Below, piece after piece: positions 49,937-59,375 of a DNA stretch of 64,000 nt. Source of the DNA: Sphingobacteriaceae bacterium DW12 (GTDB taxonomy: Bacteria > Bacteroidota > Bacteroidia > Sphingobacteriales > Sphingobacteriaceae); assembly GCA_000783305.1 (NCBI GenBank), contig JROE01000010.1:153914-217913 (forward strand), written 5' to 3'. The notes under the pieces are model-generated. The model was given only the letters and a program-made list of their open reading frames with translations, had not been told where the DNA came from and did no database searches. Each line of letters opens with the position of its first letter. Positions within the stretch are counted from its first letter, which is position 1. A program made the position numbers and the translations under genes.

Positions 49937-50584
49937 ATGTCGTTAAATAGCATTTTTCACTATTTTGTTCCGAAGGACAAAAAATTCTTCCCTCTGTTCG
50001 AGCAAGCGGGAAGCAACCTAATAGATATGGCAAAGCTGTTGAAGCAGGCCGTCAACACAACCAATCTGGACACCCGAAGAGAAATCAGCAAACAGATTGA
50101 GGATCTAGAGCATAAGGGCGACAATATCACGCACCAAATCCACCTTGAATTAGGAAAAAATTTTATTACACCTTTTGATAGGGAAGATATTCATGCTCTT
50201 GCGAGCTCGCTAGACGACGTCGCTGATTTTATCCACGGCGCTTCCAATAGAATGGAACTCTATAAAGTGTTGGAACCAAGCCAACCAATGATTGAGATTA
50301 CAGACTTAATCCTCGAAGCAACGGAACACGTTGCAAAAGCAATCTATGAACTAAAAGATCTGAAAAATATCCGCAATATTACGGACTCTTGTGTACGTAT
50401 CAATAGTGTAGAAAACAAGGCTGACTATATCTTCGATAAAGCAGTAGCCGAACTTTTTGAATATGAAAAGGATGCTATCAACTTAATCAAATATAAAGAA
50501 GTATTATCTGCAATGGAAGATGCTACAGACAAATGCGAAGATGTCGCAAATGTATTGGAAAGTATTTTAGTTAAAAATGCTTAA
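49937..50584 (+). CDS. DUF47 / PhoU-like phosphate transport regulator
   Basis: 215 residues, all helical, of the DUF47 family (TIGR00153-type), related to PhoU: FVPKDKKFFPLFEQAGSNLIDMA at the start, DLEHKGDNITHQIHLEL near residue 60, PFDREDIHALASSLDDVADFIHG near 80, and EVLSAMEDATDKCEDVANVLE at the end. Such proteins are found beside Pit transporters and modulate them, probably with divalent-metal binding. It is 35 bases upstream of the pit gene and behind a candidate Pho box. Confidence 0.93.
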   Translation: MSLNSIFHYFVPKDKKFFPLFEQAGSNLIDMAKLLKQAVNTTNLDTRREISKQIEDLEHKGDNITHQIHLELGKNFITPFDREDIHALASSLDDVADFIHGASNRMELYKVLEPSQPMIEITDLILEATEHVAKAIYELKDLKNIRNITDSCVRINSVENKADYIFDKAVAELFEYEKDAINLIKYKEVLSAMEDATDKCEDVANVLESILVKNA

Positions 50585-50619
50585 GACAAGTATCGTCTTT
50601 AAGTTTTAAGAATTTCACA

Positions 50620-51630
50620 ATGATTTCAACCCTATTAGTTGTTGTAATTATACTCGCAATTGCATTTGACTACATCAATGGCTTCCATGATGCGGCCAAT
50701 TCAATTGCTACAGTTGTTTCAACAAAAGTACTTACACCCTTTATGGCCGTACTATGGGCTGCAATATTCAACTTTGCTGCCTATTTCTATTTCACGGACC
50801 ATAAGGTTGCCAATACAGTTGCCAAAACTGTTATTGAAGAATATATTACTTTGGAGGTAATTTTTGCAGGGCTGGTAGCTGCAATTGGCTGGAACTTATT
50901 CACATGGTACTACGGTGTCCCTTCTAGCTCCTCGCATACACTTATCGGAGGTTTCGCTGGATCAGGAATGGCCTACGCCTTTATCATGGGAGGAGACCCT
51001 ATTCATGCCATCAATATCGACGCAACATTAAAAATAATCTCGTTCATAGTACTGGCACCCGTAATAGGGATGGTCATATCGATCATTATTACATTGATCA
51101 TCATCAACTTGGCAAAGAATACCAAGCCGCGGATTGCAGAAAAATGGTTTAAGTTTTTGCAGCTTATCTCTTCTGCGGCATTGAGCTTTGCACATGGTGG
51201 TAACGATGCACAAAAAGTAATGGGTATTATCTTGGTGGCAATGGTCGCTGGTGGATATATAGAGAATACGGAGCATATGCCCGAGTGGATACCGCTTACA
51301 TGTTATGCAGCTATATCTGCAGGAACGATGAGTGGAGGTTGGAAAATTGTGAAAACAATGGGTACCAAAATCACAAAAGTCACGCCTTTGGAAGGAGTAA
51401 GTGCTGAGACTGCAGGTGCTGTGACCTTAGGTATCACAGAGCACTTCGGTATCCCTGCTTCTACTACGCATACAATCACTGGTTCAATAATTGGGGTGGG
51501 CATTGTGAAGAGAGTATCGGCAGTAAGATGGGGAGTCACCATTAGCCTATTATGGGCATGGGTATTGACTATACCTGTATCTGCCTTACTCGGTGGAATA
51601 ACACTTGCGATTATCCATTATCTTTTATAA
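50620..51630 (+). CDS. Inorganic phosphate transporter, Pit family
   Basis: 336 residues with about ten membrane helices and the duplicated Pit signatures: GFHDAANSIATVVSTKVL near residue 20 and FAHGGNDAQKVMGIILV near 192. Further motifs are GVPSSSSHTLIGG and GIPASTTHTITGS. Pit proteins take up metal-phosphate with protons. It forms a two-gene unit with the DUF47 protein. No clear terminator is seen after it; about 250 AT-rich bases follow before ompA. Confidence 0.95.
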   Translation: MISTLLVVVIILAIAFDYINGFHDAANSIATVVSTKVLTPFMAVLWAAIFNFAAYFYFTDHKVANTVAKTVIEEYITLEVIFAGLVAAIGWNLFTWYYGVPSSSSHTLIGGFAGSGMAYAFIMGGDPIHAINIDATLKIISFIVLAPVIGMVISIIITLIIINLAKNTKPRIAEKWFKFLQLISSAALSFAHGGNDAQKVMGIILVAMVAGGYIENTEHMPEWIPLTCYAAISAGTMSGGWKIVKTMGTKITKVTPLEGVSAETAGAVTLGITEHFGIPASTTHTITGSIIGVGIVKRVSAVRWGVTISLLWAWVLTIPVSALLGGITLAIIHYLL

Positions 51631-51878
51631 TTGTAGTTAAAACCCTACATTAATGTCTCATTTATTGGCAATCGATGAATAGAATGTTCAAAAACTTGCG
51701 AATAATAACCAAAATAACTACATTTACACGCTAGTTATATGAGTCTAAAGAAGATGGCTCCCTTAGATGGAATGCATTTTAGGCATTTTTGATTTTTGGT
51801 ACAGTTATTGTTTGGATTAATAGCGTTAAATAAAGTTAAGAAAACAATTAAAATTTTAATAACCTTAAAAACAAGAGT

Positions 51879-53261
51879 ATGAACTATTCTACAATTAAAA
51901 AAACAGCTATCGCTGCTTCACTAGTAGCCGCTCTAGGTTACGCTGAGGTTGCTCAAGCGCAACAGCCTACAGTATTCGGAGGAAGATCACAGTACAGAAC
52001 TTGGTCTATCGGAGTACAAGGTGGTATCACTACTCCTAACGTACTTATCGGAGGTTCTAACAACTTCGGTCAGAAAGTTGGTTACTTCCAAAATAAAGTT
52101 GGTGAGTACTACGGTTTGACTGTACGTAAACAATTCTCTCACCTTTTCGGTTTAGAATTAGAAGGTAATAGAGGTAAGATCAAAACTTTCAACCACGATT
52201 TATCTGGTCCTGCTGCTGAAACTGCAAACGGAGCTAAATCAGCAAGAACTGATGTTAACTGGGCAGCTAGCTTGAACGGAGTATTCCAATTGGGTACTAT
52301 CGACTTCATGAGAAGAGAAAATGCAGTTAACTTCTACGCTAAAGTAGGTTTGGGAGTATTGGCTAATAACCCTATCCAATACTTAAACAATGATTTCACT
52401 GGTACTGAAGTTTACAACAACAAAGGTAAATGGGGAGATGAAATCTTTGGAGACAGAGAAAACTCAGGAGATAGAGACAACAAATTGGCAGCTTACGTAC
52501 CAGTTGGTGTAGGTGTTAAATTCAAATTATCTGAAGTTGTTGCCTTGAACTTAGGTTACACAATGAACTTCACTGATGACAACTTGCTTTACGGACCAGG
52601 TCGTTCTGATGTTAAAGGTAAATTTGCTAACGTATACGGTGGTTTAGAATTCACTTTAGGTTCAAGAGACAAACAAAACTTGACTTTTGCTAACCCAGTA
52701 GCTACCTTGTACGATGAGTTGAAAGATCCTTCATTGAAAAACGAAGTTGAAGCATTGAAACAACGTGTATCTACTTTGGAAGGAACTGTTGACCAATTAG
52801 GTAAAGATTCTGATGGTGATGGAGTATCTGATAAATTTGACAAATGTCCTAACACTCCTGCTGGTACAGTAGTAGATGGTTCAGGATGTCCTATCAAATT
52901 CCCAGAAGCACCTAAAAATGACTATACTGCTTCTACAGGTCAGTACAGCAACATTCAATTCGAGTTTGATAGCTCTGTATTGAAAACTGAATCTTACTCT
53001 ACATTAGACAGATTGGCTAAAGAATTACGTGATAACAACTCATCAATCTCTTTAGCAGGTTATGCATCAGCAGAAGGTACTGAAGCTTACAACCAAACTC
53101 TTTCTAAAGACCGCGCTAATGCAGTAAAACAATACTTAGTTAACGCTGGTGTTGCTGCTGCTAAAGTAACAGCTAACGGTTACGGAGAAGCTAATCCAGT
53201 TGCATCTAACGCTACTGAAGAAGGACGTATCCAAAACCGTCGTGTTGAGATCAAAAAATAA
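51879..53261 (+). CDS. OmpA family outer membrane protein with TSP3 motif
   Basis: 460 residues. A signal peptide ends near VAQAQQ, then a beta-barrel of about 250 residues, a coiled stretch (VEALKQRVSTLEGTVDQLG), one thrombospondin type-3 calcium-binding motif (DSDGDGVSDKFDKCPNTPAG), and the C-terminal OmpA peptidoglycan-binding domain (IQFEFDSSVLKTESYSTLD; GYASAEGTEAYNQTLSKDRA). Codon use is strongly biased (AAC, TTC, TAC, GGT), as in very highly expressed genes, unlike its neighbours. Monocistronic with a strong terminator. Confidence 0.94.
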   Translation: MNYSTIKKTAIAASLVAALGYAEVAQAQQPTVFGGRSQYRTWSIGVQGGITTPNVLIGGSNNFGQKVGYFQNKVGEYYGLTVRKQFSHLFGLELEGNRGKIKTFNHDLSGPAAETANGAKSARTDVNWAASLNGVFQLGTIDFMRRENAVNFYAKVGLGVLANNPIQYLNNDFTGTEVYNNKGKWGDEIFGDRENSGDRDNKLAAYVPVGVGVKFKLSEVVALNLGYTMNFTDDNLLYGPGRSDVKGKFANVYGGLEFTLGSRDKQNLTFANPVATLYDELKDPSLKNEVEALKQRVSTLEGTVDQLGKDSDGDGVSDKFDKCPNTPAGTVVDGSGCPIKFPEAPKNDYTASTGQYSNIQFEFDSSVLKTESYSTLDRLAKELRDNNSSISLAGYASAEGTEAYNQTLSKDRANAVKQYLVNAGVAAAKVTANGYGEANPVASNATEEGRIQNRRVEIKK

Positions 53262-53290
53262 TTATTCATAACCGAATAATTGAATATAAG

Positions 53291-53317
53291 AAGCCGGCTC
53301 AAATGAGCCGGCTTTTT
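53291..53317 (+). terminator. ompA terminator
   Basis: A 10-bp stem (AAGCCGGCTC / GAGCCGGCTT) with a 4-base loop and a T5 run, 29 bases after the ompA stop. Confidence 0.88.
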
Positions 53318-53470
53318 GTCTTTCTAACACAATAAGTTTATTTGTTGTACCTTTGCAGTATGATTTTCACGAATTGTGGAAAACATGTACATCATATATT
53401 CAATAAAAAGTCTTATTTTTCTTTTAAGATTAGTGAATGGGATTATGATTTCTAAATAGAAAGGAATACG

Positions 53471-54880
53471 ATGGAAGAGGAATTCGAATTTGGTTCTCCA
53501 GAAGAACAGAAATTTTCAGTTGACCGCTATGAAGAGATGATCAGAAATGAAGATCAATATTTCTTCGACACGAAGGCTTTTGAGGGAATCATCGAATACT
53601 ATATGGATAAAAATGATCCTATAAAAGCATTACAAGTTGTTGACTACGCAATTAGTCAACATCCCTTCGAGACGAACTTCTTTTTGAAGCAGGCACAACT
53701 ATTTGCGGCAACCAACCAATTTCATAATGCATTAACGGCACTAGAGAAAGCGGAATTGTTAGAGCCGTCTGAAGGGGATATATATCTCATAAAAGGTAGT
53801 ATACTAGGCTCTTTAAATAATTTTGAAGAAGCACACCGCAATTTAGAGCGGGCACTCGAACTTTCAGACAGCAAAGATGAAGTTTACTATCAAATCAGTG
53901 GTTTGTACCAATCTGAGGGAGATTATGATAAAGCAATCCATTATTTGCGCAAGTCTCTCGAACTCAATATGGAAAATCAAGACGCGCTCTATGAACTAGC
54001 CTTCTGTTACGACGTGTTAGACAAACAGGAGGAAAGTGTCGCTTTTTATCTTCAATATATTGACAATGACCCCTACTCCTACGCCGCTTGGTACAATCTT
54101 GGGAATGCATATCACAAGTTGAGTCAATACCGGGAGGCAATAGACGCTTACGACTATGCCATCCTGATTAAGGAAAACTTTTCGTCGGCGTATTTCAATA
54201 AGGGAAATGCGTTGGTCAACCTAGACTTTTTTCAAGAGGCAATAGATGTCTATAAGCAGACTTTTGAATATGAACCCCCAAGTGCAGAAACCTACTGCGC
54301 TATAGGCGAATGTTATGAAAAACTGGAGCAGATGGATGACGCCCGCCAGTACTATAAAAAAGCGGTCAAACTAGATAGCCACATGGGCGACGCGTGGTTC
54401 GGAATCGGCGTCACATTAGACTTTGAAGAACGTTACTTTGAGTCGCTTCACTTTTATAAAAAGGCATTGGATATCGACGATAAAAACCCCGATTACTGGT
54501 TTGCGATTGCCGACGCTCGATATAAATTAAAGCAACTTGAAGAAGCTGAGAAAGCCTATGCAAAGGTTGTAGAACTCAACCCTACTGATATAGAGGCATG
54601 GTTAGATTTCTCCTCTATTTACTTTGAACAAAGTAAGTTTTTGGAAGCCATTGATACTATCGCTGATGCAATCAAGAATAATCCAGACGCGGCCGAACTG
54701 TATTACAGAATGGTTGCTTATCTGTTTGCAAACGGTCAATACAACGAGGCACTCAACTTTCTAGAAATAGGTCTAGCTACTGACCCGGAGAAGCATTATA
54801 TCATCTTTGAGTACCTTCCACAGCTTCAGGGCAATAAGATTATTGTTGACATCATAAAAAAATACGCTTTAAAAGACTAA
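53471..54880 (+). CDS. Cytoplasmic TPR protein
   Basis: 469 residues, no signal peptide, acidic N-terminus (MEEEFEFGSPEEQ), then about twelve TPRs (for example NQDALYELAFCYDVLDKQEESVAFYLQYI; AWYNLGNAYHKLSQYREAIDAYDYAI; DYWFAIADARYKLKQLEEAEKAYAKVVELNP). It would act as a protein-interaction scaffold; partners are unknown. It overlaps aroE by one base (stop/start TAATG). A TACCTTTG box lies at 53348-53355. Confidence 0.85.
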   Translation: MEEEFEFGSPEEQKFSVDRYEEMIRNEDQYFFDTKAFEGIIEYYMDKNDPIKALQVVDYAISQHPFETNFFLKQAQLFAATNQFHNALTALEKAELLEPSEGDIYLIKGSILGSLNNFEEAHRNLERALELSDSKDEVYYQISGLYQSEGDYDKAIHYLRKSLELNMENQDALYELAFCYDVLDKQEESVAFYLQYIDNDPYSYAAWYNLGNAYHKLSQYREAIDAYDYAILIKENFSSAYFNKGNALVNLDFFQEAIDVYKQTFEYEPPSAETYCAIGECYEKLEQMDDARQYYKKAVKLDSHMGDAWFGIGVTLDFEERYFESLHFYKKALDIDDKNPDYWFAIADARYKLKQLEEAEKAYAKVVELNPTDIEAWLDFSSIYFEQSKFLEAIDTIADAIKNNPDAAELYYRMVAYLFANGQYNEALNFLEIGLATDPEKHYIIFEYLPQLQGNKIIVDIIKKYALKD

Positions 54881-55629
54881 TGAAGAAATTAGGCCTGATT
54901 GGCTTTCCGCTAGGACATTCTTTTTCAAAAAAATTCTATCTGGAAAAATTTGAGAAAGAAAATATTAAAGATATAGAATATAATCTCTACGCTATTGAAG
55001 ATATCGAGACCTTCCCCAGTCTGTATCAGACTATAGAAGGTCTCTATGGCGTCAATGTCACCATTCCACACAAGCAAAGTATTATACGATTTTTGGATGA
55101 GCTATCTGACGAGGCTAAAGAAATAAAAGCTGTCAATTGTATACAGATTCGCAAGAAAGGAGAGCACTACCACCTGAAAGGCTTCAATACTGATGCCTTT
55201 GGATTTGAACAATCCTTAGTCCCATTGTTAAAACCCCATCATCGCAATGCACTGGTGCTCGGTAATGGAGGCGCGGCTCAGGCAGTAGTCTATACACTGT
55301 CTAAGCTCGGTATTAATTGCCGTTTCGTGAGCCGAATAAAAACGGAAGACAACCTTTGTTATCAAGATCTGAACGGCGCCCTGATGCAGGAGTATAGCTT
55401 AATTATCAACTGCTCTCCCTTGGGTACGTTTCCAAATATAGACAGCTGTCCGAATATCCCTTACGAGTCGCTATCCGAAAATCACCTACTATACGATTTG
55501 GTCTACAACCCCGAACTTACGCTTTTCCTTCAGAAAGGAAAAGAAAGAGGAGCAACAATCAAAAACGGATATGAGATGCTTCTATTACAAGCTGAGAAAA
55601 ATTGGGAAGTCTGGAATGAAAACCTATGA
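54880..55629 (+). CDS. aroE: Shikimate dehydrogenase
   Basis: AroE reduces 3-dehydroshikimate with NADPH in the aromatic pathway. 249 residues, slightly shorter than E. coli AroE. The substrate-site motif IGFPLGHSFSKKFY is at the N-terminus, NVTIPHKQSIIRF contains the catalytic Lys, FNTDAFGFE the Asp, the nucleotide loop is VLGNGGAAQAVVYTL, and the end has NGYEMLLLQAEKNWEVW. It overlaps both neighbours, so TPR-aroE-gldD form one unit. Confidence 0.95.
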   Translation: MKKLGLIGFPLGHSFSKKFYLEKFEKENIKDIEYNLYAIEDIETFPSLYQTIEGLYGVNVTIPHKQSIIRFLDELSDEAKEIKAVNCIQIRKKGEHYHLKGFNTDAFGFEQSLVPLLKPHHRNALVLGNGGAAQAVVYTLSKLGINCRFVSRIKTEDNLCYQDLNGALMQEYSLIINCSPLGTFPNIDSCPNIPYESLSENHLLYDLVYNPELTLFLQKGKERGATIKNGYEMLLLQAEKNWEVWNENL

Positions 55630-56213
55630 ATCAACGAATCTACGTAGCTATTGCACTCGTGCTAATTGGATTATTAAGTCTTCAAGCCTGTCACGAAGAT
55701 TACTCGCCAAAACCACGCGGCTATTTTAGAATTGAATTTCCAGAGAAAAAATATGCTAGCACCCAAACTGGGTGTCCTTTTGATTTTGAAATCCCAACAT
55801 ACGCTCGACTGAGCAAAGACGATAATAAAGAAGCGAAACCATGCTGGCTCAATCTAGATTTTCCGGGATTCAATGCTCGTCTACATTTAAGCTACTTTCA
55901 TATTGACAACAGTGCATCGTTGCAGCAGCTGACGGAAGATGCTCGGACGTTTGCCTTCAATCACACGGTCAAAGCGACGGCTATTGAACAAAAGAGAATC
56001 TTCGACCAAGGCCGTCGCATCTATGGCATACAATATTATATTAGAGGAAATACGGCGTCAAATGACCAGTTTTTTGTATCTGACAGCACTACACACTACC
56101 TTAGAGGTGCGCTATATTTTAATGAAAAGCCACATCTGGACTCTATACAACCTGTATTGGATTTCATAAACAATGATATTGAACGTATCATCGAAACGAT
56201 TCATTGGAAATAA
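55626..56213 (+). CDS. gldD: Gliding motility lipoprotein GldD
   Basis: 195 residues with a lipoprotein signal (LLSLQAC) followed by HEDYSPKPRGYFRIEFPEKKY, the GldD signature. Later features are CPFDFEIPTYARL, CWLNLDFPGFNARLHLSYF, and DPFVFSDS-like FFVSDSTTHYLRGALYF. GldD is required for gliding and linked to type IX secretion in Flavobacterium, but it is also kept in non-gliding relatives, where its job is unclear. It overlaps aroE by 4 bases. Confidence 0.92.
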   Translation: MNQRIYVAIALVLIGLLSLQACHEDYSPKPRGYFRIEFPEKKYASTQTGCPFDFEIPTYARLSKDDNKEAKPCWLNLDFPGFNARLHLSYFHIDNSASLQQLTEDARTFAFNHTVKATAIEQKRIFDQGRRIYGIQYYIRGNTASNDQFFVSDSTTHYLRGALYFNEKPHLDSIQPVLDFINNDIERIIETIHWK

Positions 56214-56232
56214 ATTGTATTTTTGATTCACT

Positions 56233-56874
56233 ATGGTACACTTAAAACAGTTTGTCTGTAATCCCTATCAAGAAAACACCTATATACTCTACGATGATCA
56301 AGGAAATTGTGCAATCATCGACCCTGGTATGTATGGAAATACGGAAGAAACTGCTTTTCTACAATTTATTTCAGAGAAGTCACTGACGCCGGTTCTACTT
56401 CTCAACACACATTGTCACATAGACCATGTACTTGGCAATCATTTTGTACATGAGCATTTTGGTCTGTTCCCGCAATTTCATGAGGGAGAGCTTCCGCTAC
56501 TCATTGAAGTTCAAAACTATGCACCACAAATGGGGATTCGTTATGAAGTATCACCAATAGGAGAGCATTTTTTAAGCGAGACGGGAACCGTTTCTTTTGG
56601 AGAGGAACAACTCCAGCTAATTTTTGTACCGGGACACTCTCCCGCACATCTCTGCTTCTATCATGAAGAGCAAAAATTTGTGATCGGTGGAGATGCACTA
56701 TTCAGGGGTAGCATAGGTCGAACGGATTTACCAGGAGGGAACCATAATCAACTCCTCACGAGTATCAAACAACGGTTGTATGCTTTGCCTGAGGACGTGA
56801 CAGTATACCCTGGACATGGTCCTGCAACCACAATAGGTGAAGAGAAAAAATCCAATCCATTTGTTAGAGGTTAA
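56233..56874 (+). CDS. MBL-fold metallo-hydrolase (glyoxalase II-like)
   Basis: 213 residues with complete metal ligands: THCHIDHVLGN near residue 57, PGHSPAHLCFY, GGDALFRGSIGRTDLPGG, and the C-terminal YPGHGPATTIGEEKKSNPFV. This pattern is that of hydroxyacylglutathione hydrolase-like enzymes, but the specific thioester substrate is not determined. It is encoded 8 bases before the permease gene. Confidence 0.93.
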   Translation: MVHLKQFVCNPYQENTYILYDDQGNCAIIDPGMYGNTEETAFLQFISEKSLTPVLLLNTHCHIDHVLGNHFVHEHFGLFPQFHEGELPLLIEVQNYAPQMGIRYEVSPIGEHFLSETGTVSFGEEQLQLIFVPGHSPAHLCFYHEEQKFVIGGDALFRGSIGRTDLPGGNHNQLLTSIKQRLYALPEDVTVYPGHGPATTIGEEKKSNPFVRG

Positions 56875-56881
56875 ATAAAAC

Positions 56882-58117
56882 ATGAAGCTGTCTTACTTTT
56901 TTGCCCGACGATATCTTTTTTCGAAAAAATCGGTAAATGCCATCAACATTATCTCGACAATTAGTGTAGTGGGCGTTTTGGTAAGTAGTGCGGCACTAGT
57001 CATTGTACTCTCCTTCTATAACGGCATGGAAAAGGTAATCCTTTCCATGTTTAGCACCTTCTCCCCCGAATTGCGAATCGAACCTGCTGAAGGAAAATTA
57101 TTCTCAACCCACAACGAATTATTTGAAAACCTCCGCAAACAAAAAGAAATCAAAGGTTACAGCGAAGTGTTGGAGGAAAAGGTATTACTACAATATGGTA
57201 ATCACCAGTTCATTGGTCAAATCAAAGGAATCGAGCCCAAAAGCCTGAACCAACATGCTGCAGATAGTATGCTATACGCTGGAGAATTCACCATTTCAAA
57301 AGAAAATGTAAGTTATGCCATTATCGGAGCTAGCGTACAGGCCAATTTACAAATCCCAATCGTAGGACTCCAAAATACAATGCTGGTCAATTCACCGAAG
57401 AAGGGTGGCGGTAACGCTGTAAATCCAGCTGATGATATCATACAGAGGGGAATTAGCCCTAGAGGGGTATTGAAGTACCAGCAAGGATTTGACAACCTCA
57501 TTATAACCCCTATAGACTTTGCTAGAGATGCTTTAGGAGAATATGAGAAAGTCTCTGCTATCGAAATCTACACACACAATCCTGATGGCTTGACAACCAT
57601 TGAGGAACAAATACAAGCTGTACTTGGAGATGAATTTAGAGTCTTGAATCGGGAAGAACAAAATCCGACTCTATATAAGACTGTCCGTACCGAGAAATGG
57701 GCTGTTTTCTTCATTCTTACCTTTATCGGCATTATTGCAATCTTTAATATCATAGGCTCTATGACGATGCTCGTCATAGATAAGCGTCAAGATATGATTA
57801 TCCTCAAGAGCTTAGGTGCTGAAAACTCCCTGATTCAACGAATCTTTTACAATGAAGGGATGCTAATTTCACTAATAGGCAGCACTTTTGGAATACTGAT
57901 TGGTTATATATTTTGTCTCGCTCAGGATACTTTCGGATTCATTCGCACGCAAGAGGGACAGAATAGTATTATAGACGCTTACCCAGTGGACATGAGGCTA
58001 ACTGATTTTGGATTAGTTTTTTTGACAGTGCTATTAGTGTCTATCGTCATCTCGTACCTTTCGTCTTACTTAAGCGTCAAGGCAATCGGTAGCCTAAATA
58101 CAAAAACATCAGAATAA
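56882..58117 (+). CDS. LolC/LolE-like ABC transporter permease
   Basis: 411 residues: an N-terminal membrane helix after FARRYLFSKKSVNAINIIS, a large periplasmic MacB-PCD-like domain (ELRIEPAEGKLFS), and three C-terminal helices with an FtsX domain (VIDKRQDMIILKSLGAE). This is the LolCE/FtsX permease family, which in lipoprotein release works with a LolD ATPase; no ATPase gene is adjacent. It may serve lipoprotein export to the outer membrane. Convergent with the following gene, gap 9 bases. Confidence 0.9.
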   Translation: MKLSYFFARRYLFSKKSVNAINIISTISVVGVLVSSAALVIVLSFYNGMEKVILSMFSTFSPELRIEPAEGKLFSTHNELFENLRKQKEIKGYSEVLEEKVLLQYGNHQFIGQIKGIEPKSLNQHAADSMLYAGEFTISKENVSYAIIGASVQANLQIPIVGLQNTMLVNSPKKGGGNAVNPADDIIQRGISPRGVLKYQQGFDNLIITPIDFARDALGEYEKVSAIEIYTHNPDGLTTIEEQIQAVLGDEFRVLNREEQNPTLYKTVRTEKWAVFFILTFIGIIAIFNIIGSMTMLVIDKRQDMIILKSLGAENSLIQRIFYNEGMLISLIGSTFGILIGYIFCLAQDTFGFIRTQEGQNSIIDAYPVDMRLTDFGLVFLTVLLVSIVISYLSSYLSVKAIGSLNTKTSE

Positions 58118-58126
58118 AAAGAAAAG

Positions 58127-58777
58127 TTAGTATTTTAATTTCTTACGGCTGAAATCGCCCTTTACAATGTCATTAATTAAGCTTCCCCAAGCGAAGGGAT
58201 TCAAGAGAGGGTTGGCATATTTTTGATTGATTGCTTTGTTGGTGAGTCCTATATGACGTTGAACGGAGTTAAAATTTTGAATTTCCTCTGCGCTTCGAGG
58301 TGTAATTCGCGCTAACGCTGCCAATGCTTCAGGAGAAACATTCTTACGTACCGTAGCCATCGCATCGTCGCCAACTTGGAGGGCCATAAAAGCAATATTA
58401 AACTCCTCGATACTTGCCCAAGGAAACGGGGTAACCATAGGCAATTCCTTTACCAAACTTTTCATCAGAATAGCAGCAGTATACTTATCATCTGCGGTGT
58501 GAGGAATGACAAAGGAAGTAGGGTCATACCCTATAGAAGAAAACCGCACCGTATCCCCCACATGCGCTACGAAGGAAAAAAAACCCTCGTGATTAGATAC
58601 GTAGACCTGATCAGCTCGATCTCCATTTCTAATTGTTACAAATGGTACAGGCAATTCCGATCCAATAGCATGGATTATTCCGCTAAACTGTACAATCTTC
58701 TTTTCTTGCGCAAAAGAAAGAGAAGACAGCATTAAAGCTAAAAATAATAAAAAAGTATATTTTCGGTTTATTACCAT
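58127..58777 (-). CDS. Exported protein with CarboxypepD_reg-like domain
   Basis: From the ATG at 58777 (MVINRKYTFLLFLALMLSSLSFAQ, signal peptide) the protein has 216 residues; the frame extends to 58843 but without coding character. Residues 25-110 form a carboxypeptidase-regulatory-like beta-sandwich (IVQFSGIIHAIGSELPVPFVTI; VSNHEGFFSFVAHVGDTVRFSSIGY), as found at TonB-receptor N-termini but here alone. The rest is helical and unrecognised. It lies downstream of nifU on the same strand, 71 bases away. Confidence 0.75.
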   Translation of the reverse strand: MVINRKYTFLLFLALMLSSLSFAQEKKIVQFSGIIHAIGSELPVPFVTIRNGDRADQVYVSNHEGFFSFVAHVGDTVRFSSIGYDPTSFVIPHTADDKYTAAILMKSLVKELPMVTPFPWASIEEFNIAFMALQVGDDAMATVRKNVSPEALAALARITPRSAEEIQNFNSVQRHIGLTNKAINQKYANPLLNPFAWGSLINDIVKGDFSRKKLKY

Positions 58778-58848
58778 AACTACAAAACTAAACAATTCAC
58801 CATAAATGGTGCTGTTAAAATCTGTTAATAGTTTAACAACCAATATTC

Positions 58849-59130
58849 TTAGAGAACATTTGGAGAAGGTGTTGTAGCATTTGGATCATCTACACTTGTA
58901 ATATTAAGTGCCTCTACTGCGGTTATCTCAGGTACAGCCTTTCGTATTGCCTGCTCCAACCCCGCTTTAAATGTCATAATGCTCATAGAACAGGAAGCAC
59001 AAGCCCCTGTAAGTCTCAATTTTACAACATTATCAGCTGTAATCTCGTCCACGCTTACGTTCCCTCCATCTGTCTCTAAATAAGGTCTAATAGTATCTAA
59101 GGCCTGCTCAACTCTCTCGTGTAACGTCAT
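58849..59130 (-). CDS. NifU-like scaffold domain protein
   Basis: 93 residues consisting of the NifU C-terminal domain: IRPYLETDGGNVSVDEI and the CxxC motif GACASCSMSIMTFKAGLEQAI. These proteins carry and transfer Fe-S clusters (Nfu-type). Such a protein could support the many Fe-S subunits of complex I, though any direct link is inference. The length is typical of stand-alone Nfu in this phylum. Confidence 0.95.
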   Translation of the reverse strand: MTLHERVEQALDTIRPYLETDGGNVSVDEITADNVVKLRLTGACASCSMSIMTFKAGLEQAIRKAVPEITAVEALNITSVDDPNATTPSPNVL

Positions 59131-59340
59131 ATCAATTTATTTATATTAATTTGATTTGTAAATATAAGGAATTATTCGAAATTACCCTGTATCGCTGCCG
59201 TCACATTCACCTTTTTTCAACACCTTTGTGACAAAAATATACTTTGTCTATGATGTCAACGCTGTAGTTAAAGTTTGTTAAATTCGGAAGCGTAATTGTG
59301 AGGAACTTATCTTTGCGCTATATTGCATATCAAAAATTAA

Positions 59341-59371
59341 TTGACTATTATATCAAATTCACTTATCTTTG
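59341..59371 (+). promoter_or_regulatory. bamD promoter (near-leaderless)
   Basis: TTG at 59341-59343, 20 bases, then TATCTTTG at 59364-59371: a close match to the Bacteroidota -33/-7 consensus. The bamD ATG at 59376 is only 4 bases beyond the box, so the transcript should have almost no leader. A second TATCTTTG lies at 59308-59315 and may be an upstream start. Confidence 0.6.
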
Positions 59372-59375
59372 TAAA